Source: Brachionus rotundiformis
Taxonomy: Eukaryota > Rotifera > Eurotatoria > Ploima > Brachionidae
Reading direction: 5' to 3'
Assembly (NCBI GenBank): GCA_016802295.1
Contig: JAESIW010000200.1
Span: forward strand, 3,455,506 to 3,519,505
Length of the DNA stretch: 64,000 bases
Within the stretch, counting starts at the first letter, position 1. Each line of letters opens with the position of its first letter. The notes under the pieces were generated by a model. That model saw only the letters and a program-made list of their open reading frames with translations, was not told where the DNA came from and did no database searches. This document shows positions 10,525 through 24,308 of the stretch, in pieces. Both the position numbers and the translations under genes were made by a program.

Positions 10525-13500
10525 GATCAATGCATTTTTTAATATTTTAAAACTAAGTTTTCATAAAACCAAATAAAAATCTCCAATTATTTTTAATTAT
10601 TTTGAGTCTTCTTTTAAATCTTAGGCCAAAAGAACACATGAATTTTTCCTTTATTTATCAAAAAGATATATATATTTTTTTATTTAAAATCACAATAAAC
10701 TACTAGAAAACCATTCATTCTGGACTGATAAAGCTTTTAATTTCAAACTAAGTCTTAATGAATTTAAACTGGATTTAATATTTTTTTAATTTAAAAATTA
10801 AGATAAGATTCATTTGGCTTAGCAAAACTTAAACAAAAAACTATTTGCTAACAACTTTCTAGCTAGAAAAAGTGGTTATATCTATATTCATCATTTAAAA
10901 ATATTTAAGACAAAAATCAATTAATTTAGGATAAAAACATTTTCTTTTGCTTAAGTGACAGATTTCCTGTTAGCATGATTCAGAAAAATAATTTTTTGTC
11001 AGAATATCAAGATGAGATTTAACATTTTGATTAACAATTTGCCTAATTTTTAGACAACAAAAACTCAATGGTCAAATCGAAGATAAAAATTCATTTAGAT
11101 AGTAAAATCAAATTTTTAAATATTTCTTTAGCTAAAGTAAATAATTTTTATTTATCTTTAATTCAGAAATTTATAATAATTTGTACTCTAAATATTATAT
11201 GCAAGTTTTTTTTCGATTTACATTGTGTATTACTAGATTTGAATATTGCTTCCATGGCAATATAACATCTAGACTGATATTTTGTTTTAAACATCCTTTG
11301 CAAACAAATTAAAGCTTTTAAATAGAGCTTTAGAAAATTATTTATTTTGGTTGATAAAAAAATAATTATAAAAATTGAGCTTTATTCTGAATTTAGTATT
11401 GGTTATTAATGATGATAGTTTTTTTAAAATGTGTTCAGAACTGTTTTATTGAAGATTTAAGGGTTTAGATTTTAACAAGAATTTATATATGTAATTTATA
11501 GATGAAATTGATTTTAGGACATTATTGAAAATTAAAGCTCGGACCAGACGTAGCTTTGGGCCTTAATTAAGATAGTTAATTTTTTAGGTTGTTAAGTACC
11601 TTTGTGTAAAAATCAGTCAAATTTTGAAACAAATTGAAGATGAATTTATCTTTTTAATTACTTTCAACGATATAACAAATGTCATTTTTAGAATAAATTC
11701 ATTAAATTTTAACCTAATTTTGATTGAAAATTAATTTTAAATTTGTTATAAAGAATTTGTTTTTTTTTCATTTTAGATCAATAAAAGAAATTCTAAATTT
11801 AAGATTTTCTTTTTTGAATAATTTTAAAATCGATAGTTCTTCCTTAACTTAAACAAATTCTGGATACTGTAGATAAATTAAAAAGTGATTTATAAACTAT
11901 AATATATTAATTCATGTATAGCTTGTTTTTTATTCATGTGAAGAGATCGTGTCTTGTGTGTTTCCGTAAATAATCTCTAATGAATAGTTCAAAAACTGGT
12001 TCATATTGAAATGAACTACTCTTGGTTTAAGAATTATTTAGTCAAGTTAAATATTTATTTTTTTCAATTTAATTTACATTTTATAGAATTCTAAAATATA
12101 TTTTTTCAAATTTTAGTTTAAGTGCCCACGACTTTTCTTTCATTTTGCCACTAATCAAATAAATTAGGATTTTTCAATTTCTTACAAAGTTATTAAATAA
12201 AAAAGAACTAATTGATAGAGAACGAATCCTACCATTGTTGAATATACACTCTTGCCAGCTCTAATTCTTTTAATTTTAGTTATATGCTTTTCATTTTGGA
12301 TTTCAACAAATTAAGAATACCTATCTTTAGTTAGACTCTTTAAATCAATAAGCATATTCAAAGAAAGTGTATCTTTGAAGCTAAAATCTAATTCAAATAT
12401 TTACCAACATAAAGCGTTGATTATGTTAACCCCAAGCTATATTCCATGCTATTGGATTTTACATTGATAGCTTAAAAAATCAAAGAATAAAGTTTATATC
12501 ATTCAATTTTCTTTATTCTTGCTTGTAACCTTTAGTCGATTAAAAATTTTAAATTAATTTTAAGGTTCAGCTGTTGACTAAGTTACATATGCCAGAATAT
12601 ATTTTTTAATCATCTTTTAATCATGATTATATTTCTAGGTGCGTTTGGAAAAGAATGGTATTTTTTTAAATTTGAAAAATCCCGGCTCAATTTGATAAGA
12701 TATTTATTCATTTTGTTGAAATGTTATATTTTAAGTTTCTGCTTAAATTTCTCTTTTGGATAAAGAAAAAATTCGAACACATGTTCAAGTAAACGCTAAG
12801 TAAATGCATTTGTTCGGCTTTAATTCAAAATTTAGGCAATTCCGTTTCTTGAATTTTGAATCTTTTCCGATTAAAAAAAAAGGGTTTATTTATAAAATTT
12901 TGTATAATTTTGGATAAAAAAATTAAAATTAGGCTAACATATTTTGAAAAAACATCATTAAAATAGCTTTTCTTTTAGCTAAGAAATCTATGGTAAATAG
13001 AGAGCAATTTTTTAGCTAGCTCGAGGATTTACGAGACCCAATTTTTTGTCTATCAAAAAATCTAATTAAATTCTCGTCGATTGAATTAGATATTTTATTC
13101 TCAAAAATTTAACATATCGTTTTTTTAAGATTTTTTTATTTTTTTTTTGAAAAGTTAACATTTTTGGAAATTTTTATTTCCAATTTTCATCCTGAGCACG
13201 AGGCCCTAATTAGCTCAATGACAAGAACAGCTCAATTTTCAGCCAAAATACCCAATTTAGCCCAAGTTTTTTCACTAATAAAAAATTGTTAATTTACCAA
13301 CTTTAGAACATTTCTAACTAATGATAACTATTATCTAAAATTTGTTTTACGTGAATTTTATGTGTTCATAATTTATCTTAAATTTCTAGTTCTTCCAAAA
13401 GATTGAAAGTTATACTTTATAATTTGATTGTTTTAAATCGTAATCATAGGAAAAATCATGATTTCTCCAAATGTAGAACACAAGTCAAGAATTTTTGTTA

Positions 13501-13567
13501 AGCTTTTAATAAAGTTTAAAATTAAAGCCAAAATGGATTGACCGATTTAGAATTGTACGCATTCATA

Positions 13568-13590
13568 ATATATAAATATATATATATATA
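13568..13590. repeat. AT dinucleotide microsatellite
   Basis: A run dominated by TA repeats is followed by poly-T, inside the long noncoding region. Confidence 0.6.
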
Positions 13591-15818
13591 TTTTTTTTTT
13601 AAATATAGAAATTTTCGCGAGTCTCTTTTTAGTTTATGCAATGGCAATAAGTGACCGATTAAGAGCAATTATCAAATATTATTTTTGTCTGAAGCTTGGA
13701 GTTTGTGTGACACAGGCATGCTGGCAAAAATGTCGAATAGCTCTGGAGCAGTATTTACCTGATTTATTTAAGGTTATGCTCATATAAAGGTATAAAGGTA
13801 GAGTGTGGAGCTGAAAATTATCTAAGCTCAAGAATGGTATTTGAAAAAAAATTTTCAAGCCAAGCTTTTAATCGCTACAGAATCAAATTACTTGTTCATA
13901 ACCTCTAAAAGGTTATCAAATAGATAATTTAAAAGTTAATTTGCGTATGGCATCATTTTTTACCAGAGGCTTGAAGCGATGAATTTTTTTATCGAATTTG
14001 GTGATTCGACTGGGCTAAGAATGTAACTAATTCAGATTAGGAAAATTCGAATTCAAGCAGTTTTAATAGTTAAAATAGCTATTATGAAAAAAGAGAGAAA
14101 TTTCAATTTCAATTTATTATGAAATTAGGTTGCAAATAAAAAATATATATTACTTGAATTCTTGTCAATTAGTTTCATTTCAATCTATCATCTTTTTTTC
14201 TTTTAAGCAAAAAAAAAATTAATTTATTATTCTCTAACTTAATAAATCATTAATATTTTATTGACTGTGACATTTTAGTAAAGCTTGCAGAGTTGTCCGG
14301 ATGGGAAATTATGCAAACAGTAAATGTGTGATCGCAGTGTCTACATCGATTTTCGATAAGATATCATTTGAGCAAACAATTATATTTTTGTTGATAAAAT
14401 AAAATGTCAATAAAAAAAAAAAGAAAAATTTAAATTTTTGTGTTCAATGTAGAGAAAATATGGCTAAGTATAAATTATTCGTATGAGTCCATTTTTGATC
14501 TAAATTAAGAGTCCGATTTTTCCATAAGATATAATGTCCCATTCATAAACACTCTATCTATATATAATTCAATTTTATCAATAAATTGATAAATCTAGAA
14601 ATTGACTAGGATATATTTATATATCCAAAATTAATAATACTCTTTTTTTTAATTTTGGGTTTATAAATAAAATTAGTAATTTAATTAACAAATTGAAATA
14701 AAAGTCTATTTTAGAATTCAATTTTCTAATTTGAATTCTCGCTTATAAATAAATTTAGATAAATGGTGGTGAATATTGATTGAAAGTTTTTCTTTTTCCA
14801 AACAAAAAATCCTAAATAGGTTAGCATTTTTAAATGGAATTTAAATCGAAATAAAAATTTTCTCTAGAATAGGAGGTTAGAACATTTTGCTAAGAATATA
14901 TATATTTTATTACACTAAAGATTTCACTCACTTTCGAAAAATTATCATTTTTCTAAATTTAATTTTCAATTAGACTTTATTTCAAACAAAAAAAATCTCA
15001 TTTTTAATTTAATTCAAGCTTTTATAGCATCAAATAATTTTCTAATAGTTAATTTAGTTAATTTTCTAATTTGGCAAAGTTTTAAGTGGACAAATAGAAT
15101 TTCAAAGAACAGATCGGTCAAGACTAGGCTTAGTTGGTGACATAGTTGGTTCCGTTGACTTATTCATTGTGTACTTATAGGGTTTGTATATTTTGTATAA
15201 AGAGCGAAAATTAAATGTGACATTGATCAAGATTTGGAGAAAAAAAATTCTAAATTGGGCCATGGTGGTAAATTAAAACTCAATGTAATTTGATAATTAA
15301 GTATTTTATATAAAAGTCTAAGTGTTAAAGAAAATTACGTAAAACTAGTGACGCAATATCTGAACCATCATGGAATTTTTTTTGGAATTTTTGGTTCATT
15401 TTCTAATTTTTTTTATTTATGGATTTTATTTATGGAATCAACATTTGGATGAATATTATTAATTAATATTTTTCAATTTATTATATCGAAACATTCATTA
15501 TGCTTTATTTAATATCTAAGTTATGAATACGTATGTTTATTTGTGTGTATGTGTAAATATTTCTTAGAAATTTATTTTATTTTATTTTACGCATTTTATT
15601 ACGATCTTGTCGCTCTATAATGATCAAATACCTTAAATTTCTCGTCAAATACAAATTTAAAATTGGTCTTTTCAGTCATGGCTCCATAGAAAGAAACGCA
15701 CTTTGAAAATTTTTTAAATTTCTAACTTTTTTTTCAAATTTTTTAAGTTTATTTAAATTATTTTTTTTCATACAAAGCTCAAATTATCTTTTTTTTAAAT
15801 CAAATATTGTCTGAACTA

Positions 15819-15850
15819 AGAAAGAGAAAGAAAGAAAGAAAAAAAAAGAA
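15819..15850. repeat. GAAA-type simple repeat
   Basis: A purine-only run of AAGAAAG units grades into poly-A. It is a simple-sequence repeat in noncoding DNA. Confidence 0.6.
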
Positions 15851-16191
15851 TAAAAGCTTTTTTACCTGAAGTAAGCTTTTGAGGTCCAATATCTAAATAT
15901 TTAATTACTTTAAAGAAATAATTCTTTTATTTTAATTTAAATAAAAACGAATACTAAAACGAAAAGAAAAAACTAAACACTATCTTAAATAAGCTTTTTG
16001 ATTGTATTCATAATTACATAATATCTTATAATTTTAAAGATAGTTTAAGTTATTTCAAATGCATAAGAGCCTAGCTTAAATTTTTTGTCGATCATGATGA
16101 ACCATGTAGAAAAAAAAAATTTTTATATTATTTTAAAATTTTATTTTAAAATATTGATTAATTTATAATTAAAACTGGTCCTTAACAAAAA

Positions 16192-16213
16192 AGCCTAGAC
16201 CTAGACCTAGGCT
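16192..16213. repeat. Short CCTAGA tandem with palindromic ends
   Basis: AGCCTAG at 16192-16198 and its reverse complement CTAGGCT at 16207-16213 bracket repeated CCTAGA units. It is a small cruciform-capable motif of unknown role. Confidence 0.5.
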
Positions 16214-16925
16214 GAAATTTTTAAAAAAAAATTTCAAAAAAGGTGCTACACTTAAATTATAATAATATATTTGGTTTTATAATCATCATTATATGTTAAT
16301 AAATGTTTATTGTTGATGGTTGTTGTGTGATACGAGATTTTTCTCTTGTTTTTTTTAAATATTTTATTTGAATTTATTTCATTTCTAGTTGCTCTTTTAG
16401 GCTTTGATTTGCCAAGTCTAGGACAAAGCGATCGTGGCCTATTGATCATTCAAAATGGGCCTTTTATCTGCTTTGTCACTAATTCGAACACGCCAAACTT
16501 AAAAATATTTCGAAAACCATCTTTTCCAAAAATAGAAATTTAATTTAGTTTTTTTTTTGATTTTTTTTTCATAAGGCATTTTCAATTAATATAAAAAAAA
16601 TTTTAAAAAGATATTAAAAACAAATAAGCCGAGTTTTTCCGCTTAAATTTGATTCAAATGAAAACAAAACACTGAAAAGCAAAAGATTTGTAAAGATTGT
16701 TCTATAAATTTTAATGCGTATATGTGTGCGCACTTGGTATTTTGAAGCATTTTTGAATTAAATTAATTGCAGGGAAAATCGTGGCCAAGCTGGTGCTAAA
16801 TATTTGCTCAGAAATTTTAGATTTAAGAGTTAGATCGGATCATAAACTGAGGCAATCTAAAGGAACTTTAGTCTAAAAATTTTTCGTTTTTTTGTATGTT
16901 GATGTTTTGAACTAAACTTTCCTTG

Positions 16926-19900
16926 ATGACTAGTACAGCCAACACCAGCACGTCAACAGGCAACCCACTCCAAGCTAACCATCGTAATGGACAACGAACC
17001 AATTGTACATCCCCGTTTGACGGTCACTATCGGCTCAATCCGTATTCGGACATCAATCAGGGATTATCGCAATTCTGCATCATGAACCAGGACACCAGTC
17101 AACTCGACAAGCACACAAACAAGTTTCTTGAACCATACAAAAAAGAGATTCCAAGCACAGATTCATTGTCTACCATGGCTCGCAAGATGTTCTCAGACAA
17201 CAACTCGGTGACCCGCAATCCGAACCAGCCTAGGCACCTATTCGATAACATTCTCAAGCCAAAGTCCATTACGCCTCCATTACCAACACCGCACGCAAGC
17301 AACAACAAACGACCTCCATCAAGCACCAATTTTACCCATCATTTGACCAAAGAATCATCGCCAATCAAGCCAAATCTTAAAAAAACCACGTCCAGCATTA
17401 CTTCCACTCGCAATATTAAGTATGAAATGTATGATTTGGAAAAAATATTCGACGTACGCTTCCATTATCAAATGTTTAAACATATAAATTAATTACGTTG
17501 TCTCTTTTAAGGAAATGACCCAAATTAAACCTCTAATTAAACGGTACAGCCATTTGGCGTCTAAAAATGCATCTAATAAACATTCGACAAGTGACCATAA
17601 TTCAAAAAAAGATAATTTTCCAAATGCAAAAAAATCTCCTATTAGTAATTCCACTGGGTAAGATTTTTATTTTTTAATTATTAACAATATTATTAAATAT
17701 TTATTAATATAGTTAAACTTTAATTTAATTTTATTAAATATGGATATTATTTATATTCAATTTATATGAATAAGTAAATTTGTGACTAAGAATTAATGCA
17801 TAAGATGTAATTAAAAGCATAGAAATAGATAGTAAACGATTTTAATTATAGTGTTTGGCAAGCGAGCTTTTTTTTTTTAAAAAGTAGATAAAATTTTCTG
17901 CTCGACTTGTCATACAAAATTAAATTCAATTTAAATTTTTTGGCTAATTGAATTGAATAATAAAATTAAAAAAAATACCAGTCGAGATTTCCTTTTGTGG
18001 TTTTGATGAATATTTGAATATTTGAATATTTGAATTAATGAGAAGCCATTAAAATTTTTTAAGATTAATCAAATAATTAAAATTAAAAGGTATTTCAAGA
18101 TTTGAGATCATTTTTTCATTAGAATATATAACATTTGCCAAAATATAAAATTATTATAATTACTTAGCATATTTAGTTTTAAATGATAGTAATAAATAAA
18201 CAAACTAAAAACTTATTCGCTAATTATTGAAAAAAAAGCCCAAATTTATATATTTGTTAATTTGTTGTTTAAATAAAACTAAGACAAAACAAAATAAATA
18301 CATATACAAAGGTTTCTGATTGGAATTTAATTATTTTAAATTAGAGATTAAATTTGGCAATATTAAATTTAGAAATATTTATTGAATTCAAGTTAAGATC
18401 TGTGGTAAATATCTTGAAATGGAAAAATTTAATTTTGCTTTGATTAATTATTAATTCATTTGCATTCTATTATCTTTTACAGCATTTAATTGAGCCATTA
18501 TCTAAAGTTTTTGATAAAATTAATTAAAAATTCGATGATAAGCGAATAAAATAATATTAATATTGTTATTTTTGTTGATTAATGACAAAATAATTTTTAA
18601 TTAAGAAATGTCATCTTTAGAAAATTAATAATTTTTATTTAATCGGACTAAAAGGAAAATAATTATTTTATTTAGTCAAGAAATAAAGTTTTTTTAAATA
18701 AAAATAATTAATCTAAATGTCAAATTTGATTATTCTCACAGCTCAGTTTTTAAAAATTAAATGTAAAAAATAATAAAAACAATTCTTAATATTTTATGCT
18801 AAACTTAAAATTACTTTCGACATAAAATTATTTTTTCATTTAAAAAAGATAAAAACATATTAGAAAATAATTTAAAAATTAGCAAGAATAATAATAGAAA
18901 CATTTATATTAAATTTATTTCATAAAATTCAGATTATTATGTTACATATTAGGCTTATATTTATTTTCCTCTAGCTATTGATAATAGATAATATACATAT
19001 TAAACTATTGTTGCGAGTAACGAGGCGTTAACATTCATTTTAGCATTAAAATTCCTCTTAATTATAATTTATAAATTTTGTATTGTTTAAAGGTTAATCT
19101 GAATAGACATCAATGCTAAATTATATATATTTTTTTTCACTTTATGAGCAAAACTTGGTTTATCTGATAAAATAGATAGATCAATTTATTTAAAAATACA
19201 ATATAAACATTTTCTAAATCAAAATAGGTTGAATGAACGAAACTTTCATTTGACTGATGAAGAAGACGATGATAAAAGCTCTAAATGTAAAGTAAAATCC
19301 CGGATGAAACCAAAAACCAAAGGTGAAAAAATTCATACAAAACCATCCGATAGCTCATTAAAAGAAATAAGTGACTTGTTTGATGGAAACGACACTGAAA
19401 GCGAACTAGAGAATGAACGCTCAAGCAGTGTGCCAAATATAAAGCCAATAGAGAACAGCACAGCACCAGTTAAGAATGGGTCGTCTTCGGACGAATCTTC
19501 GTCGTCGTCTTCATCTTCATCGGATGATGACTCCTCATCTTCAGGATCCTCCTCGTCTGACGAAGACGACGATTCGTCAAGCTCCTCTAGTTCATCGTCT
19601 TCGAGCGACGAGGAATCGTCCACATCCTCGGGCTGCTCGGCAAAAAAATCCAAAAACCTAAACTCGATTAGCACAGATATAGATCTTACCAACCCGCCAC
19701 TAATCAAGCTACCTAATCAAATAATAAGCTCTAAACAGTCCATATTTCCAATAAAGAATGCCCAATTGCCAAGGCCAATCCAAAGAACGACGCCCGAGGC
19801 CAAGCCAATCTTCGAGCCTAAGCCTGCGCTCAATCGGCCCTCAGTCACACCGCCACAGCTCCCATCTCAAACAGAAACAGAAAAACAACCCACAAATGAC

Positions 19901-22900
19901 CAAGATGAGGCCACTAATGAAGAGGAAATTCAAGAAGAGGATTCAAATAATATAACCTTGGAGGGAATAATCGAAAATATAAACTCACCAAATAAAAAAT
20001 CTTCATCCAAGACAACGTCGCCCATATTGCCTTCAACACCTGACTCCAAACAAGAACAAAAGGCCGACCAAAGTACCAAAAGCTCGTCCCAGTCATCGTC
20101 AATAACATTCACTTTGTCTGATGATGAAATAAGCGACGATTCCAATGCAAGTAACCAAAATGTCAAGAATCTTTACTCGTTGAGCTCCGGATTTTGTACC
20201 GTAAAGCCCACCGAGCCAACCAATACCAACCAAGAAGAAGAGTTTAGTCACAAATCAGACCTGAACAACAACAACAACAATTCTCTAAACCTCAGCTCAA
20301 ATTTAGACACTTCTAACCTTGATGACACTTTGCTAAATGATTCCAAGTCACTTCCATTTAGTAGCGAGCCGTCCAGGCCTTTTATCAAACTACAAGCTAA
20401 TAAAAATAGCACACCATCACCAGTTCAATCTCTCAATCAACCACTAAGTGCCGGTTTTGTGCCTAGTCAGTCAGATGACAATATACACTCATTCATGGAT
20501 CTAATTGATAATGGTAATTTAAAAGCGACCAAAGATCCAAACGAACACAAAGAAAGCAGTATTGACTTGGGCCGAAAGTCCACTGATAAAGAAATGAAAG
20601 ACGAAAATGACGAAGAAGTTAAAAATATTTTCTCGCCAGAGGAGAAAAAAAAGCGCTCACTTCACCAAAACAGTATTACCAACAAAGAGCCTAGTGAAAT
20701 TACAAATGCCAAAAAACAAAAAAATGATAATAAACTTATTGATAAATCAAATGATTTATTGGAAAAACTTGACTTGGAAAGAGAAGATTCATTAAATTTA
20801 CTGAAAAAAATAGCTAATAGTGATTTGGCACGCATTCGACCTGGTTCGCCATTGACTAATCAAATAGTCAATCAGATGAATTTGGAAGAAAATGGACTTA
20901 TTGGTTCAAATGGAGCGACAAGCTCAAATGTGGCCGATCAAATACAGTATTCAGCTGATGGTCGGCCAAAATTGATAGTCAGCATAGAACTGGATTTAAT
21001 TAAAATATTGAATATGAATTTGGCGCCCCCGGAAAATATAGTCGAGCCTCCGAGTGAAATGGAAAAAAAGATTAGTGGTAGCAAAAAAAAAGAAAGCCCT
21101 AGGGAAAGGTCTAGAGAAAGATCGAGAGAAAAATCTAAAGAAAAGTCCAGGGAAAGATCGAGAGAAAAAGACGTGTCGCCCAGACGCGGCTCATCTCATT
21201 ATAAAGACTACAAACGAAGCTCCGTGTCTTCGTCGTCGTCTAGAGGCAGCGATTACAAAGATAAATCGTCACGTGATCGTGACTCTAAATCTAGTCGTTC
21301 CGAGTCCAAGGCTAAGTCAAGCTCGAGCAAAAACAAGTCTGAGTCTGACTCCAAAGAGTCCAGAAGAGACAATCTGAGCTATAAAAGCACATCTAATGGT
21401 CAATCGGTTAAGAGAACTAGTATTCTTAACGAGGACCAAGATTTGACAAATACATCTAAAAAACAAAAATTGTCTGCCGAACAAGGCTCGTCCAACTCGG
21501 TGAAACCTTTAAGCAAAGCTCAAAATGTGAATAGCAAGTCGCCAATAGTGGATAAACGAGAACCAGAGAGCAAAGTTTCGTTACCAAAACAAAGCGCCAA
21601 AGCCAACACGGAATCCAAAACACCAGCCAATGTGACCAAGAATGCAAAAATTGAAAAAACTAGCCCAACTAAATTTAGCAAGACATTCGATTTTCTCAAC
21701 ACGTAAGAGATGATTATTTTATTTAAAGATAAGATTTAGAAAAAAATTATTTTGTTTGTGTTGCTTTTTAGAACGCTTGAAGAACAAGTGTTGCATCAGC
21801 GTGGTAAGCAAAAAAAACACGAAGCTGACAACGAAAAGGACAAGCTTAAAAAGACAATATGTTATATGGAAGCAGTGTGCTATTTTAGCCTTTGTGCTAT
21901 TGCTCAATATCGTCTTAAAAAGACAAGTTCGAGTAGCTCTACATCGAATAAATCCTCATTTGATTTGCTCAAAGATACCTATGAGTTGTTAAGGCAAGTT
22001 TTCCATACTGGTCATTGTTTATTTTGGCTAATGTCCATCTTTATTTAGATATCTGAATGAAAAGCTTGTTAAGCCAATTGATAATGAAATGTTTATCAAA
22101 AAGTTTCGAGTCCTTTCGTAAGTTTATTTATTTTGAAAATTATTAATTCTCAATTTGGCTAAATTAGAATATAAAAATGTATCTTTTTATTTGTTAGAGA
22201 TTTTGTTTCTTTATATGGTAATTTAATATGGTAATTTTCATTTTTAAAAAATGCTCAATTTTTTATTCACTTGAAACTGAAAAAAGAAATACTAAGCAGC
22301 AAGAATAATTATTAACTTAAAATTTGGCAATAAAAGGCTTATGTTTTTTATAGTAAAAAAAATATTTTTTATTGTAGAAAAATGAATGAAAAATAAATGA
22401 AAAAATCATTTTCTTCATGGTCTTTGATGTTTATAATTCTCTTGTAAATTGTTATGTATTTTATACAAATCATACACTTCAGCTTCAGTCCTGGCTTTTT
22501 GGTAAAATTTCCCCTTTATTTTAAATTGAAAAAACCATTTTTCTACTGCGAGAAATATAAGACACAATAAAATATTAATTTATCTATTTGTATTTTTATG
22601 TGACAAAACTACCGTATTCCTTCGTTCGATTATGCTGGACCACAAATTAAGACACGCTTTTGAACCATGCACCAAAGAAGATCTCGCCCATGCTATAATA
22701 TTGTTAACTTGGAGCACATTCTCTAAAAGCGTAATCACGCGTTTTGGCCCGCAACAAACACAATTTAATGCGTCATCGATTAAAAAAAATATTAAAATTC
22801 ATATTTTTATTTTTTACTTTAAAATCGAGTCTTGATGACGCATTAAACTAAAGTGTTTGATGCGAGCCAAAACGCGTGAAATTAAATAAAGTTTTATTTT

Positions 22901-24308
22901 TTTTGCGCATGCGTTTTACCTGATACTTTTTATTTTTCTGCTATTAAACTTTACAAAAAAAAAGATGATACTAATCTTATTTTTATTTCTTTATTTTTAT
23001 GATAACAAAGAAACTAATTGATATATATTATTTAAAAATGATATTAATTTTTATTGATGATACTAAAAAATACAAAAAAAGAGAGAAAAAAGGAATTTCG
23101 ATTTTATTCTCTTGTTTTTCTTTAGTCTAGCTGATATCGGATTCTTTCAACGTTTTAACTATATTAGCAAATTTATATTATAAAATCAGTTAATTTTTTT
23201 AAAATAGTTTATTTATATGGTATTTGAGTAATTAAACTCCTATTACTTATGAATGAAGCTTTAATTGGAAAGTGTTTTGAGAAAGTGAAAAATTTGAATG
23301 AAGAATTTACATAGATAATAGAAATTTAAGAAAAAACATTAAATATTAAGCTAAAAAAGGAATAAAGTTTGATATTGTATTAGATTTGAATTGCCCACTC
23401 TTGTTCCAATTATCAATTATTTTTATTTAAATTTTTTTTAAGTATTACAAGTGTGACTTTTACTATCAGCATAAGGCCTTTTTTATTATCATAATTTAAA
23501 TTCAGAAAATTGAATTATCATCTTTAGCTTGTGTTATTTTTACTTCGGCTCATTTAAATGATAAAAATGTACAATTTAATTAATTGATATTTAAAATGTA
23601 TGTAAATTATTTGGCTTTTTTTATCAGCCCATTTAAAATTAGGTAAAATGGGAAATAAAATTAATAAAATGATTTTTATTTAAAAGAAATTGGATGGAAG
23701 CGTTCATAAACCGGTGGCTATGGTTGATGAGTCTCAAAGAGTTGAATATGATAAGAGAACCACTAAAGGATCACTACAGCAAACAGGCTTTGGCTCAAAT
23801 GAACCAAGTTAGTTCTCAAACGCAACAACAGAATACAAATAGTGGGACCAAGACCAGTCCGAATGAAATACCGCCACCATCTCCAGCAAGTTCGGTTGGA
23901 TCGTCGGCAGGCTCCTCAAATTCAAACAATGCTACCCAAGCCAATCAAAACACTCAGCAATCTCACTCACAAGAATCCTCTTCCAATTCCAATCCGCAGC
24001 CACAACACATTGGTCTCAGCATTCAGAAACTGATGGCTTATTCCGAACGGTATTTTAAACTGACCGAGTACAATATGAGAAGTCAAAACTTTTGGGACAT
24101 AAATGAGCATCAAATTAATGATGTTAAGTATTTAAGCGGTAAGTTTATTAATTTAGTCGAGGAAAAGTTGATAATTATTTTACATATAGATTTCCGGGAT
24201 ACCATAAAGCAACAAATTCAACGCGATCTTCACATAGACTCACAAGTCGAATTATTTGCTGCGTATATACTAACTGGCTTAGAGTTGTTTAAACTGAATA
24301 ACTTTTAA
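16926..24308 (+). CDS. AFF: AF4/FMR2 (AFF) family transcription elongation scaffold
   Basis: Seven exons close in frame: 16926-17453, 17512-17657, 19228-21702, 21772-21993, 22049-22117, 23687-24138 and 24190-24308, for 1336 residues. AFF proteins (fly lilliputian) are the backbone of the super elongation complex that brings P-TEFb to RNA polymerase II. Family landmarks occur in order. EPYK (69-72) followed by LSTMARKMFS resembles the P-TEFb-binding N terminus. KIFDEMTQIKPL (~173) matches the ILKEMTHSWPPL-type block. A long Ser/Asp/Glu tract (~308-360) is the transactivation-type region. RPKLIVSIELDLIKI (~800) comes next, then RS/RE-rich sequence. The C-terminal homology domain starts ~1050 and includes the conserved PSPASSVGS. 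The intron 21994-22048 has a GC donor, and frame requires it. Upstream noncoding exons are possible. Confidence 0.88.
17658..19227 (+). other. Long AFF intron 2
   Basis: This 1570-nt GT-AG intron is very AT-rich. A three-fold tandem of the 9-mer GAATATTT(G) type lies near 18008-18035. No exon or RNA gene was recognised inside. Confidence 0.6.
18008..18035. repeat. Short tandem repeat in AFF intron
   Basis: GAATATTT is repeated three times head to tail, followed by a partial unit. Confidence 0.6.
22118..23686 (+). other. Long AFF intron 5, carrying a dispersed repeat
   Basis: This 1569-nt intron separates two exons of the AFF C-terminal homology domain. It holds the fold-back repeat at ~22610-22880 and otherwise AT-rich sequence. 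Confidence 0.6.
22610..22880. mobile_element. Dispersed fold-back repeat, copy A (MITE-like remnant)
   Basis: The segment is richer in GC than its surroundings. An arm at 22735-22780 (starting TCACGCGTTTTGG, ending TTTAATGCGTCATCGAT) recurs inverted at 22824-22878, making an imperfect ~45-55 bp inverted repeat with a ~43-nt spacer. Other parts, such as AAGACACGCTTTTGAACC and ACCAAAGAAGATCTCGCCC, are similar to sequence at 61320-61490. No transposase was seen. The short open frame across it is probably accidental. A nonautonomous DNA-transposon relic is the simplest reading. Confidence 0.6.

Larger units (their letters stand above)
10422..16925. other. 6.5 kb AT-rich region without a convincing gene
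   Basis: No exon chain with coding character was found. It contains simple AT repeats (13568-13590), a GA-rich run (about 15819-15850) and a palindromic CCTAGA repeat (16192-16213). A more complex patch at about 16370-16510 gives short open frames on both strands. The 3' end should include the promoter and 5' leader of the AFF gene, and some of the region may be a long 5' intron of it. Confidence 0.45.

Noticed and set aside
11068..11265. 65-codon frame in the 6.5 kb region
   Set aside because: Composition matches the AT-rich background; no neighbouring exons.
19333..19707. Antisense 124-codon frame rich in Asp/Glu/Ser
   Set aside because: It is the mirror of the Ser/Asp codon tract of the AFF exon, where TCN codons read backward give GA-rich codons.
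22632..22835. 67-codon plus-strand frame in an AFF intron
   Set aside because: It runs across the fold-back repeat and has no domain; better explained as chance openness of the element.
17658..23686. Near-identical lengths (1570 and 1569 nt) of the two long AFF introns
   Set aside because: Their sequences are not similar by eye, so the match in length looks accidental.
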